64,000 nt of DNA from Clavelina lepadiformis (Eukaryota > Chordata > Ascidiacea > Aplousobranchia > Clavelinidae). How positions within the stretch are numbered: position 1 is the first letter of the stretch; each line of letters begins with the position of its first letter. The notes under the pieces were generated by a model. That model saw nothing but the letters and a program-made list of their open reading frames with translations. It ran no database searches and was not told where the DNA came from. The DNA is taken from assembly GCF_947623445.1 (NCBI RefSeq), contig NC_135247.1, positions 13,332,501-13,396,500 on the forward strand, in the 5' to 3' direction. A program made the translations under genes and the position numbers. This document shows, piece after piece, positions 35,280 to 47,700 of this stretch.

Positions 35280-37390
35280 TATATTTTCTGCCGAATATTC
35301 TTGTATCATTACCCATTGTTTGATTTAATGCAACATACGCAGTTAGTTTGCTTGTTTTGAATCTACGGTATTCCATTGCTTTATAATGCCTCAGGGAAGG
35401 CAAAAGGTGAATTGTTTTAGTCCAGTACTACATTGCTGTAATGTAAAATCAAAGAAGTTAATATTTTGCAAATTCATTACTTCTTTGCATATGTGTAGTA
35501 GTTAGTATTTTTTCAAAACTACGCATCTGTTGTGACAATGCTAAGATATATCTTTTTAAGGTTTTTATAACATGCAGTAAATGATTTCATTGCTATTTCA
35601 AGTTTTCAGATAACCAAGATTTTAAAGTATTATCAAAGTCAGTGAGGTCTTGTACTATACACAATTCTGATATAAAATTGCCGGTTTACAAGTTTTGATT
35701 CTGAAGAAGAACATAACAAATAGGTTAATGATTAGAATAAGGAAGTAGCGTTCAATACTTTTCTTAGTATAAATACTAATTTTGCTGATTAAACGAATAT
35801 CTGGATGCAAGCTGTTACACTTTTGTTAGGTACTGTTCATAACGGTAATTACAACGCCTTTAGTTTGTGAGCTGTGGTAATGTCCATTTGTTTGAGCTGG
35901 TAGTCATAGCTAAAACAGAAATACCGTTGCTCCTTTTTTCAAGCGCATAATAATGCAGCTCCACTTGCCAGTTGCCTTCAATTGCTTATTGACCAATGTT
36001 TTGTCTCTTTCGTGTACAATTTTTGATGTCTTTAGAATAAATGGCGCAAAAGAGGCCAACTAGTCCGTGTATTATTTTTGACTTAATAGCATCGTACATT
36101 CTCAGACGGTCACAACATTTCATAATTAATATATGTAAGCGGGGTGCAAACACGAGATATGTCACAAAAGAGTCTGGCCAAAAAAAAACATTTTATTAGC
36201 ATATAAAAAATAATCAAGAGTGAATATTGTCAAATTGCAGGAAACCCATTCGATATCTACGCACTTATTTTTTATCCGGAAGATATGTTCCTTGTTTAAT
36301 GCCATCGTCATGGTGGAAAAGCCAGTAGTTGGTTTTCCGCAAACCGCTTTTCTTTTCCAATAATTTATTCGTTTGGTATAACATTAAACATCAAAAAGTG
36401 TGTCTAGCCACTCTAGCGGATAGCTTGAATACAGTCGCCTTTATAATTATTTGTAGAGGCCTTTGCTAAGAAATTTAAAGTTAAGAAATTATTGTATTGA
36501 GCCCGGTCAACTCAATGTACAACTTCTCTCGTTAGTTCTTTACGCCATCAGTTGTTTGTTTTGCTGATTTTTAACACGACATGTAAAAAGTTTTGTACTG
36601 TTAGAATTGCTTAAGTGTTCTACTACTAACGGCCAGTCACATCAGCTAAAACTTATTAAAACCAAATTTATTTGCCAGTAAAGAACAGTATAACAACGGC
36701 CTCGGTCTAGCACCAAATCCAGGTTAAAACTTTTATTGCCATCGCGTAGCGCCGTAGCCTATACTCATTTTTCTTTACAACGATTGAAAAGGTGCGGCGT
36801 TTCATACCATATTCAAACAATTTAAAAAGTACAAAGCGTTATACGATATGACATGTATCTATACGTGTATCGCCAACGTGTTACATGGTTTTTAATAGTG
36901 TGTAACTTTAATTTTATTACTTTCATTTATATTAATAATTAGTTTATATATAGCGCAATGCAGTATATGAGTATAGTATAGTGAACATTCCAATTCAGTT
37001 GTATGACGGTGATCGAAACGGAGACGCGCCGTTATATCAGATTAGTTATAACAGATTAGTTCCACCAAAGCGGTTAGTTATTGTGTTTTTTTTTTGGATT
37101 AATTAATTACGATGTTGATCTTATTCAAAATTTTTTAATGATTTTTTATATTCATTTAATTTTTGTGATAAAATTCTAAAGGGCGCCTTTTGAAACTTTT
37201 TAGTCAGTTCTACTTCCATTGTTTTCATAATACGTGAAAACCTCTTATTTGGCTAAGTGATTATGTTTAAAATCGGTTGATGTCTTGATAAACTAAAAAG
37301 TCAGTAAGAAAGTTCCAAATGAATTTGTGCCGAAGCCTAAGAATTATATTTTATTATTTCTTTTTCGCCATTGGCTGCTGGGAACGAGAA
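35280..37390. other. Intergenic downstream of ZZZ3
   Basis: Begins with the probable ZZZ3 3' untranslated region. The remainder is AT-rich without recognisable genes or clear transposon ends. Confidence 0.4.
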
Positions 37391-37394
37391 AGAA

Positions 37395-37575
37395 TGGTGC
37401 TATGGCTTTATTATAGCATTCGAAAACAAGAATGATACCCTCACAAACAATCAATGAGCAGGAAAAACGTCAAAGCCCTAGGACTTAAAACGTGCAAGAT
37501 GTTAGCTGTGGTGGTGCTACTATGATAGAGATTAGCACGGCTACCAAACCTGTAGAACACGTTATAACACTAACA
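37395..37575 (+). repeat. Fragment of the SINE-associated segment
   Basis: AACAATCAATGAGCAGGAAAAA, CTTAAAACGTGCAAGATG and TTAGCACGGCTACCAAACC match the segments in 22540-22690 and 41490-41600 in order. Not coding. Confidence 0.45.
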
Positions 37576-38304
37576 ACAAAACACGAAAACTAAAAGTCAA
37601 GTTACTAGAAGCTTCAACTCCTATGAAAATTAGTGTAACTTAGGCTTTTTCTGTCAAAGAAGGCAACTAGATAAAAGGATTTCATTTTGAACAATTACAT
37701 AGCTGTGTAAGATCTATTTTCTCGAATGACGCGCGTAGGCTACTTAACCTACCATAGTTGCCTAAACGAAAACAACCCAAAACGTTTTTAAGCATATTCG
37801 ATGGTGTTTTACAATAATCCTCACGTCAATCTTCTGTTCGGTTCGGTTTTGCAGCGTATAACTATAGGTAGCGTTTTGGCAGAAGACACGACGACGGTAC
37901 TTCGATCAATGCTGAATAATTTTCTGGAAAATCGCAATCAAGCAAAGTGAAGTTGATTTTTGTACATTTGGTTACCAGAAAATTACGTAACAGTATGGCC
38001 GAACTTACCGAAGTCATTTGTTTGAAAAACGCTTTTATAACATTTGACGTTAACAACGGACGTGGTATAAATAAAAAAATTCATTAAACAAGAACGTTTT
38101 TAGTTTCATTTGTAGCATATTGACCTCACATAAAACGTAAAGTCATAATCATACTTTTATAGTCAAACTTCCATAATTCAAAGTTTAAAGCTTTTGTTCT
38201 TCATACACCACAAAATGAGAGTTTAAATGTAAACCGGAACACACTTTGAGGGTCCACATCTTGTCCATATGCTAGGCACAAACAGATATTTAGCGGATAT
38301 CATA
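37576..38304. other. Intergenic, no gene seen
   Basis: Mixed AT-rich DNA. The 64-codon minus frame at 37862-38056 has no family resemblance and no supporting signal. Confidence 0.4.
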
Positions 38305-38312
38305 TCATAGAC

Positions 38313-39424
38313 CAGGGATGGCGAACCTTTTTTAGTGCATGGGTCACAAAAGAGACCTTAATCCTTGAAAAAGCAAAAGTGGGTCATACATTTAATTACA
38401 TGTTAATGCGAAACTTGCTGCTGCGTCTTCTCTGCAAGTCTTATTATCCTTAGTTGGTAATCGTAGTCTTCACACATGCAGCACTCATATCTGAGCTGAG
38501 ACGATTCCGTGTGCTTGATTGTATAAAATTCATGTGCGAAAATAAAGATTCGCACGAATAAGAAGAACCAAACAACGTTAACAGAGCTACCGCAAATCTT
38601 TTCATAGTTTCAAACGAATTTGGCAGGGAGTTCCACTCTGTAAGAATTATATTTTCAGCATGGTTTTCAACAGCAGGAAAGTCACAACCATCCATATCCG
38701 TTTTCATTTCAATTTTTTGTAGAAGATGATTTAAACGTGCAATAATAACTTTTTTGCAAATACAACACAAGGCTTTATCTTCATACTTGATTACTCCAAA
38801 TTTGCAAGTCCACTCATCATGGAATAGCCTACCACTAATACTGGCATCAGATTTAAATTTTCTTTTGTTTGTAAAAATTTTCACTACTAGGCCTAGCAAA
38901 CGAACTGACAGTTAAAAATTAGGTAAAAGATACTCATTTTAGAGTTTCTGGAAAGACTATACTCAACTACCGCTAGTGCAAAACAAAGTAGGCCTACAAA
39001 GAGACCAACTCAACAGAATATAAAAACTTAGGCCTACTTGCAGGCATTAAATGTTTGCAGCTTACCAGACCACACTAATCCTAAACAGCCAAGAGGCATG
39101 CAGTCACTAAAGGGTACAAAAGTGTAACATGATTTGCTAACAATCAAGAGCACAATAGCTTTATTACGTTATAAGCACCCAATAACTTGCCGTGATACTG
39201 ATAACGCACTACTACGGCTTTAGTTGTGTCAGACTGCTATATGGCAATTCGGTACGGTACTAGATTAAAATAGGTTGGGACCTTATTACAAATATTTAGT
39301 GAAACATTTATTCTTTGCTTAAATATTTGTTTAAATTTCATTATTTAAAAAAAAGACAAGTGGGTCACTGAAAATCTGTGATGGGTCACTTCATGACCCG
39401 CGGGTCAGTGGTTCGCCATCCCTG
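38313..39424. mobile_element. Internally deleted hAT transposon
   Basis: Ends CAGGGATGGCGAACCTTTTT and GTGGTTCGCCATCCCTG, inverted complements, with exact 8-bp target duplication TCATAGAC at 38305-38312 and 39425-39432. TGGGTCACAAAAG near the left and AAGTGGGTCACTG near the right are matching subterminal blocks. It carries a minus-strand transposase remnant. Confidence 0.93.
38450..38899 (-). pseudogene. hAT transposase with head joined to tail
   Basis: A 149-codon frame. The first 50 residues resemble the N-terminal BED-finger region of GTF2IRD2/ZBED-like hAT proteins (FHDEWTCKFGVIKYEDKALC, CICKKVI). The last 60 are the hATC dimerisation block (RFAVALLTLFGSSYSCESLF, NRLSSDMSAACVKTTI). The RNase-H-like catalytic core, normally about 400 residues, is absent, and the junction (about residues 55-60) keeps one frame. 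It cannot transpose by itself; a small DNA-binding/dimerising product is conceivable. Whether the first codon is a real start is not certain. Confidence 0.75.
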
Positions 39425-39432
39425 TCATAGAC

Positions 39433-40065
39433 AGATATCATATTAGATATTAAATGGAAAAGAAAAAAATTTGACAAAGCACCGCACAGTGTTTCGGAAA
39501 AAGGCTTTGGTCAATTTCCAGCATCGGTCAGAAATTTCTGGACAACTGTTTTTTGTTTATGAAGTTTGAGACAAATAGTTGTCATTATGCCGTTCGTATA
39601 CTTACTTTAACAAAAAAAAAATAATTTGTCCACAAAAAACGTTCTACTGGGCGGCATACGGCCAGCCTGTTCGACATTTAGTAGAAGCGCCACTGTTAGA
39701 CTAATACAATTTTAATTCCATAGTCATTAAACAATTGTTTAACGGCAAAAATGCAACTTATACAGTAAATATGCACATATTTGAAATTTTCATGTATAAT
39801 AGCGTACCTCATTGTATAAGTTAGTGACAAGTTCGCATTCAAGCTGCCCACCAAGAAATTTCCTGAACTCCCGGTGGGCTTATTCGCCCATGGACTGAAA
39901 CACATTCTTGTTTGTTTCTTTTTGATATCGTATTGCGAGAATTTAGAACTCTTCAGCAGGCATGCTTAAGTATGCAGAAAAATTTAAATTGAAGTTTTAT
40001 AAGCAGTGTCATTAGTTACGAGTATCAAAACAGATTAAATGAAAAAAACGGTGGCCTGCAATATC
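39433..40065. other. Intergenic, no gene seen
   Basis: AT-rich; nothing recognised beyond short chance frames. Confidence 0.4.
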
Positions 40066-40073
40066 CTATAAAT

Positions 40074-40364
40074 CGGGGGTGTTCAAATGGCGGATCTCGA
40101 TCCGGATCCAGATCTTTTCAACTTTTTGTCTGGATCTTCCAATGTAGTCTTGAAACAATCTTGCAGCTGTAGCACACTTCACTTTGGACTTTTACAAAGT
40201 TATAAATATGTTGTAGGCCCTACAATGTAGGGTACATTTACATAAATAAAGCACCATAAAAATTAAAGCATGTCCAATATGTTTGCTATTCGTATTTAGT
40301 GGATCATCACCTTTGTCAGGTTTGGTTGTGGTGGATCATGGTAGAAATCATTTGAGCACCCCTG
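40074..40364. mobile_element. hAT-type MITE
   Basis: CGGGGGTGTTCAAATGGCGG at the left, CATTTGAGCACCCCTG at the right, with exact 8-bp target duplication CTATAAAT (40066-40073, 40365-40372). Interior has GGATCTCGATCCGGATCC. Non-coding. Confidence 0.88.
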
Positions 40365-40372
40365 CTATAAAT

Positions 40373-41305
40373 TTTCTGAACAGTAGCCTACATGCAATAA
40401 AACATGAGAAATTCAATAACTATATTTCATAATATATGGCATATGCCATGGAAAAAAGCTTTAGATATTTCCTGGTACCTTAAATGGCCCTTATCGCCTT
40501 TTTCTTTGAAGTTCCACTCGTGACTCAAGAAAGAACTTTGAACACATCTCCAGACTTCCTTATTATCCGCAATAAACTTTGGCGTAGCGTAAACTTTGGC
40601 ATAGTTTTCTACCCGCCTTTATTACGTCACACCTAAAACGTTACGCAACTCTTGGATTGTCAGGCGATTATCGGACGATGTGACGACAGAGTTGCCAAAT
40701 TATATAACATTAACCGACTTGAATACTTTTCTTAACGTGTGGCGTCGTTTTAGAAAATTGATCAAGCAACACGACGGACTAACTGAAGAAAAAGTGTGCC
40801 TTTCAAATAGAGAGAACCTGCTATCCCTGAGGCCATCAGCCTGATTCATTTATATCTTACATGAGCAGTACGAGAAGGTGTGTCTGGAAGCATCGTGCCG
40901 AAGAGAAAGAAACTTCCGCAAAAGGTCGATGGTCTTCCAACAAATCGAATTGTTTGGGCCTCACGTCGGCTTGGTAGCCGATTGGTTCGACTGCTGGCCT
41001 GGAACATATATGGTTTGTGTTCCATGTTCGGTAGCCTACCCATGCGCGGTGGCGCCATATTTTGCTAGCCTAGTCGGAGTAGCCGAAACATGAAAAAGTA
41101 AAGAAATTAACTATTTCATGGTTTCACACTGTAGCGATTACGTTTGTTTGCAGAATGGGTAGACCTTGGGTTACGCAGGGAAAAACGATGGACAAGTCCT
41201 TGTGATGTTGTATTATATTTGCAACAAGCCTACCATAATATGCTTAGCCTACTATTCGCCTGATTTAACTGGGTCAGTTACGGTTTTCGGAGCCTGTGCA
41301 AGACA
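40373..41305. other. Intergenic with a higher-GC patch
   Basis: 40860-41095 is less AT-rich and has open frames in two plus and one minus frame at once. None resembles a family known to me. It could be a CpG-rich promoter or an old coding remnant. Confidence 0.35.
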
Positions 41306-41309
41306 GATT

Positions 41310-41735
41310 GTGATTTGTTCCGGAATGTTTTTGTTGTGATTACCTTAATGATTTTTTTCGGTTACCAAAGTTGTGTTTCTATTACTGAATCTTCGGTTAC
41401 CAAACTTCGTAAATTGATTAATCAATCATTTATTTTTCGTCAAAAGTGCGATGAGTATGAAGAATCAAGCCAATTGTTACTAACATGTGCCAATGAACGG
41501 GAAAAAGTGACAAAGCTGAACAGGCTTAAAACGTGCTCAAAAATAATTAAGGTAATAATTGCTGGTAACAACTAGCACGGCCACTAAACCCATAATCTTG
41601 ATCTTGCGCAATTGGAGAAAGTCTTTAAAACCACATTTTTTCCGGTTACGCCACTTTAAAACTGATGATTGGTGAATGTTTTCTGCTGAAATAGTGGTAG
41701 CCTAAAGAATATTATCATACCACACCATTTTGAGT
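41310..41735 (+). repeat. tRNA-derived SINE relative, copy 5
   Basis: Contains TTTTTCGGTTACCAAAG, CTTCGGTTACCAAACTTCG, AATGAACGGGAAAAAGTG, GCTTAAAACGTGCTCAAA, GCGCAATTGGAGAAAGTCTT and the tail TTATCATACCACACCATTTT, in the same order as copies 1 and 3. The 86-codon frame 41315-41575 with a signal-peptide-like start lies wholly inside it and is most likely not a gene. Confidence 0.45.
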
Positions 41736-42694
41736 TGTAGTTGTCGCAGTGAAGAAATAATCTAATAAATAAAGAAAAGTTGAATGTTCGAACGCCAATT
41801 TATAGCAAACAAAGTATTGAGGTCTTAGTGCATGTCAAGAGTCAGGTATATTCAATTAAAACCTGAAAAATTTTTTTTTGGCTTGAAAAGTAAAGGGAAC
41901 TTATATGTTGTAAAGCCAGTATATGCTGTATGTGAACCCGAAATGCTTGATGACTGGTGTTGGAATTAATGATGGTGGTAATGGTAGGGTGGTTAAAGCT
42001 TTTTCAATTGGAAATGACTTCACTGGTAGACGATTACTTGATTAGTTGCAGGTGCTGCTTATTTTTTGCTGAGAAATGTTGTGGGTGACAGTACAAGTAT
42101 TAGTGAAGCATTCTTGTTTTTACAAATTAAGCTCTTGCCAACTTCAAAGGCTAAGCTCAGTGATCTACAATTTAGCATCTACCTTCACCATTATAAATGC
42201 TCCAACTGTAAGTTAGGTGAGGCTTAACTGACACAAACTAATCTTGTTACACATTTAAAGGAGTATATATAATAAGGATAGTTCAAACATATTGTTAAAG
42301 GTATGACCTAACTGTCCCACACAGAACATTCTATTTGTAATTGATTCAAACACCAGTGTCATGCACACTTCATGTTTTAATTGCGACCACAAGCCAGAAT
42401 TGCATTTTTTTCAACAAATATTTGGTAATTATAATCACTTTCCCACTACGGTATATACTAAATACTACTGAATAGGTCTGACTCCAGTATACAAACAGAC
42501 AAATATCTTTTGATTTGAAGTCAACCTGTGTATGGACTTGCCGTTTTCTGTAGTTTTGAACTAGATTTTATGAAAACATGCTTCGAGCTATGTTTAAAAT
42601 TAAACTAAAAATTGATTTTAAATCTGCTTATTGTTTTCCAGAGTTTATTTGTCATAGTTTGTATTCTTTTTGAGTAAGAACGACTATTTTGAAG
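41736..42694. other. 5' flank of NPC2
   Basis: AT-rich. A good acceptor, TTATTGTTTTCCAG, at about 42628-42641 suggests that the NPC2 mRNA leader is spliced (or trans-spliced) about 50 bases before its ATG. Confidence 0.4.
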
Positions 42695-43165
42695 ATGTAT
42701 TTACCTAGTTTGGCTATTTTGGTTTGCTGCATTATATCTATGGCCGCTTGTGTGGATATCAAGTATAAAGACTGTGGTTCTCAGGTTGGAAAGTTGGAAA
42801 AGGTGGAAGTATTTCCCTGTGATAACCCGGCAGCTTGCCGTTTACACCATAACAAATCATACACAATTAATGTTACGTTCACTGCTGCAGAAACCACTAG
42901 TCAGTCCTTTGACACTTTGTATGGAATAATCAAAGGTATCAAAGTTCCCTTCATTTCTGATCATGATGCATGTAAAGGAGGTTTAAGTGGATTGAAATGC
43001 CCAATAGAAAGTGGAAAACAGTACAGATTTACTACATCTTTACCAATAAAGCAATTCTATCCAAACCTCAAAATTGTGGCAGAGTGGAAATTAGTGGATG
43101 CTGAAAGTTATAAAAATGGAAACATTATTTTTTGTTTTAAAGCCGCGCTTGAAATTGTGAAATAA
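42695..43165 (+). CDS. NPC2: NPC intracellular cholesterol transporter 2
   Basis: ATG at 42695 opens 156 codons ending in TAA, all in one exon. A signal peptide (MYLPSLAILVCCIISMAA) precedes an ML (MD-2-related lipid recognition) domain: KYKDCGSQVGKLEKVEVFPC, a glycosylation-type site NKSYTINVTF, GIIKGIKVPF, the pair DACKGG and LKCPIESGKQY, then the late cysteine FCFKAALEIV. Six cysteines lie where the family makes three disulphides. NPC2 is a soluble lysosomal/secreted protein that binds cholesterol with its hydrocarbon tail inward and hands it to NPC1. Length agrees with the family (human 151). An earlier in-frame TTG at 42689 is not a start. AATAAA overlaps the stop codon. Intronless coding region, unlike vertebrates. 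Confidence 0.95.
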   Translation: MYLPSLAILVCCIISMAACVDIKYKDCGSQVGKLEKVEVFPCDNPAACRLHHNKSYTINVTFTAAETTSQSFDTLYGIIKGIKVPFISDHDACKGGLSGLKCPIESGKQYRFTTSLPIKQFYPNLKIVAEWKLVDAESYKNGNIIFCFKAALEIVK

Positions 43166-44716
43166 ATGAATGTATAATTAATAGAACAGGAATTTTGATT
43201 AATTTGAAATACTTTGAAATTTATTTTTGGGTCTTTCATATCTTACGATAATCTGAAAATCATGTGAAGCATTACATTTATGTGATAAATTGTCATTTTT
43301 TACTACACAATGCTTTATCTTATACACATGATGTTAAAAAGGCTGGTTATGCATAATTGACATAACCTTCCACTTAAGTTTAGTGTTTTGTATATTTACC
43401 AGTGTCATGTTTTGTTTATACATGATAATATATATACAATATTTTGATGTTGAAACTTTAAAATAAACAACAAGCAATGCAGTATATTTACAGTCAACTT
43501 GGAAAAATTCTTTGTTATAGATATATTTTCGTAATGTTCAAGTTTATGAGCCTTTCTTGGTAGAATGTTTTTCAACCACAGGCTCAAAGATAACAACGAC
43601 CAACATGATCAACTGTATTTGTTTTCACAATTTACATCATTGTGTTGTTAAAAGAGAAGTATACATTTTGCAAATGAATACACATTTTTAAATATGTATA
43701 AACTAATGTTTAAATTTGTAGTGCCTGTTACATTTTTGTGCTATGCAAGCATGATGTGAGAAGATTGTAATGTAACTGTAGGTTTGCATTAAGTCCAATG
43801 AATATAATATGAGATAGCATGTGATTTGCAGAGTATATATATATTTGTATTGTTTGAATCTTGTATTGAACTGATACTATGTTATGTATGCCTTAAGGAG
43901 TGCATGTGTGTTATAGACTGTTTAAAGCGAAGGGCAAGCCTGAAAACAAGTTGGCCTTAAACCAAAGAGTAGTTGCCAGTAAACATACTTTTGAAAGGCT
44001 TTTGAATAATATGAAGTGGTTAAGTAGTTATTACCAAAATTGTATCCCAAATTTGGCCTTCTATTATGATGAGGAGTGTGGTCATTATGACGTCACAATG
44101 TAAAACAATATGCCTAAAGACCGAGGTTTGTATTACAGTTGATATAGTAAGCTAGTTAACGCATTTTGAATGGAATGCATCTCCATAGGTAGGTGATTTG
44201 TAGCAGGTAATGTTTATTTTCAGCATAGAATCGGCATAGATGACAATACATAAACTGGTAAAGCGTTCTTTTTTCCGCAGTTATCGGTACAAGACCAGTC
44301 TAGAGCTGACAGCCAAGACTGAATTGTAGGTAGGTTAACATTTACATTAACCAGTTGAATTATACCAACAGTACGCAAAATGTTTCTGTTATACACTTAA
44401 GTATGCTATAATTATACCTATTACCCAACTTGTCGGCCACCCAAAACATTCTATTTATACTTCATCCAAATACCTGAATCCTCCCTATTGTGTCTGTTAT
44501 TGTGACATAATAAGAACCACCAACCTCAAAATTAAGTGATGAATTTGCGCTTTTCAAATGAAATTGCCTCTTGTTTATGGCAATAGCTGCTTAATCACTA
44601 CATATTAATACAAATCCTTTCACAAACTGGTATTTTTACTGACAACTACTCTTTGATTTATAGCCAACTTGTTTTCGGGCTTGCCCTTCACTTTTAAAGA
44701 TTCCTGTAAAATAACA
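43166..44716. other. Intergenic NPC2-TADA1
   Basis: Probable NPC2 3' untranslated region, then AT-rich DNA, then the TADA1 promoter area. A 67-codon frame at 43900-44103 starts with GTG and has no recognised family. Confidence 0.4.
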
Positions 44717-47700
44717 ATGACTGACAAAAGTGAACATATTATTCGGACAAAAAAAGAACTTGTCTGTGCACTGGGTGATAAAGAGAAAGAGTAAGTCTTT
44801 AAATTGCAATTGATGCCAATTGCAAATTGCCATTGGCTTTCTATAGATATTTCAGAAACTATGCAGCAAAGATAGATTTATAGCACTTGGCCTGGGTTCA
44901 AATTCAAATTTTCTACTGTTTAATATGAAGCAAAAAAGTCATTGCTTTATGTACTCAGCTTGGGAATTTTGCTGTTAGGACTAATGTTCATGTATTTAAA
45001 GAAAACATCGCGTAAAATCAGAATATTAATTTTGTAAAATGTAGTAATTGTAGTAGATACAAAGGTAAATTACTTAAAACGAATAGTTTTAACACATAAC
45101 CATTTGGTTCATAATCCTTGTCTGGCAGTGTAGGTAGAATTGTGCTGTCATGCATTTTGTGTTGAAATGATGTAAAAAAGGAAGAGACAAGTATTTTTAA
45201 ATGATAATGTCATTTCAATACTAAAAAGAAAAACAAAACAATTTAATTTGAGTATTAAAAATATTCCAAAGTTTTTTTTTTTGTTTCACAACCACTACAT
45301 GTTGGCTTTGATACTGAATATTCATTGTAAATAGACTGCAAATAGAGCACACAGCTTTATAGATACAGCACACACATAGAGCTTCTACTGAACCAACAAT
45401 GCAAAATTTAAAAAAAAGATAAAGTAATATTCAATGTAGTCCTAGTGTCAGAATTTAATGGATGATGAATATGACTTCATAATACGTTATGTCTGAGCAG
45501 TTTAAGGCTTAAATGGGGCGGTGATCCCATGGTGAGTACCCCAACAAGTTTATCAATTCCACAAGAAAATGGTGGTTCTGAACGCTGCAGCAACTTTAAT
45601 ATGCGAACCAAGCTGAAAATCGGGCAATGCGGAATTTAAACAATCACCTGCTAAAAAGCTTTCTTAACCATCACTAAAAGCATTCAAGCCATTTACGGTT
45701 CCAAGCAAAACTTGGACATTTAAAGGTATATTAATTTCTACCATGCCATCTATGCAAACCATAAAAAGCCTAAATAACGGACAAGCAACTATATAGTTGC
45801 TGCATGGAACAATAAGTATCTCACAAAAATATTCTTTTACTGTAAACTTTCATTCAAATTCATGAAGATACAAATGTTCCAATACTGTCTTTTGCAGTGT
45901 AAAAATCACTCAACCTGCATATTGAGAATGTGTAAAGATTTTTTTTTAAATTTAGCCAACATATTTTAACCGAAAAATGTAGAAATGTGAAGAAAGCTGA
46001 CTTGAGAACTCAGCAATAATATTTTCATAGCAAATTAAAAATGCAGAAAACAAAAGAAGTTACTGTTGTTCCTTTGATGCCCAACAAGTATTAAATCATT
46101 TTTTAGCTGATTGACTTAAATTACTTGTTTCTAGGCTTCTACAGTCGAAGGTTGTTCACTGAAAATGCCATACTTTGGCAATAATAATGTCAAACCGTTC
46201 AATCTCAGATTTGGAAGTTTGAAAGCAGCTCAGGATATTTCATTTTGCACATCATCGTGTAGTTGTAGTACTGTATATACTTGTTGTGTGAAAGATTTGT
46301 ACATAAAATGTTTCATCTGGTTTGTAACAATTTAAAACCCTTGGATTAGTTTGATACTAGGCTGTTATAAAATAGGTCAACTTGTGGTAAACTTTCTGTC
46401 ATCACTTTAATTAAAACAAAATTACTCAAAAAGTTATCTTCTTATGTCCAATTCAATGACCTCTATAGGAAAAACTCTATCCCAGTAATCCTGAAGTAAA
46501 TTTTAGTGTAGCTTCTAGTCTATTTTCATGCATTTTAGTACAAGTTTTACAGGGTTCAATAAAGTTACTCAAGAGTTAATTAAAAATAAATTTTTGCTAT
46601 TATAAAGTAAATACCAAATTAAGTATTGGTTTTTAATATCATATCAGCAAATACAATGACTCATTGGCGATACCCTGGTGATTTTTCGCTGGAACCCTAG
46701 GTTCTCGCAGAAAAAACTTTGGGAGCCTCTGCTATACAGTATTGCTTTTTTGTTGTTAAATTGTATGGTTATTGAAATAAATAAATGGTTCTTGAAAATT
46801 CTAGTTCTGTAAATCACATTCAGTGTGATGTGGTCACCTCTTATTACTGCTTTTGCTGTTATGTCATACTATAATGTTTTGTCAAATAAGATAGTTTTGT
46901 AGGTATCATTGTATACCAGGTGGTGGCAATGTGAGTCTCACATTTATAAATATTTAAGTTTGATAAATGTATTTGGCCTTTGTATTTGTCTATCCCTATT
47001 GTATACTTCGTTTTTAGGTACTGGACAAATATGAAGGCATGGTTTAAGCAGTACCTTACAAAAGAAGAGTTTGATTTTGAAGCCCGAAAGTTACTTACTA
47101 AAGATCATGTTCATCTGCACAACAAATTTTTATTAGCAGTTATCACAAAATGCAATATTTCTGGATCACTTGGTAAAACCTTATTTCAAATATTTTTACT
47201 GGAGTGTGACCATAAATTATTATATGCAAATTCTGATGCACATATAAAAACCATACACGTATAAATATAAATTTTGTCAGACCAATTCTTTCTTCATATT
47301 ACAAGTATAACATGCAACAATGATTTAAAGTACTAGAATTTTTTCAGTATTTACAATCATCATTTCAATAGGCCCTTCTAAAGATTACTCAAGTTTACAA
47401 GTTGCAAATAAAGCAAAGCGTAATAGAAAACAACATGCCATCAAACGAAAATTTGAGGTAAATTTAATACGTTATAGACGCATGTTTAATTGCTGAAATC
47501 TATGGAACCATAGAATTGCCATTAAGACTAGTGCAGATAGTTTCAATATACATTCATATGCATTAGCGTATATTACTTTAATGTGTTTAATTTGGCTTAC
47601 CAGTATTTCAACTATGCACTATTTAAAATACCTTTAAAAAAATTTAAATTAAAACATAATTTTCAGCACCGTTGGGGCACAAATCAGCTTGTAGATACTG

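Noticed and set aside
41315-41575. 86-codon frame with signal-peptide-like start
   Set aside because: Lies wholly inside a repeat shared with 22245-22830 and 37395-37575; the similarity is at DNA level and continues past the frame.
43900-44103. 67-codon plus frame (FKAKGKPENKLALNQR...)
   Set aside because: Starts with GTG, no family, no convincing splice partners.
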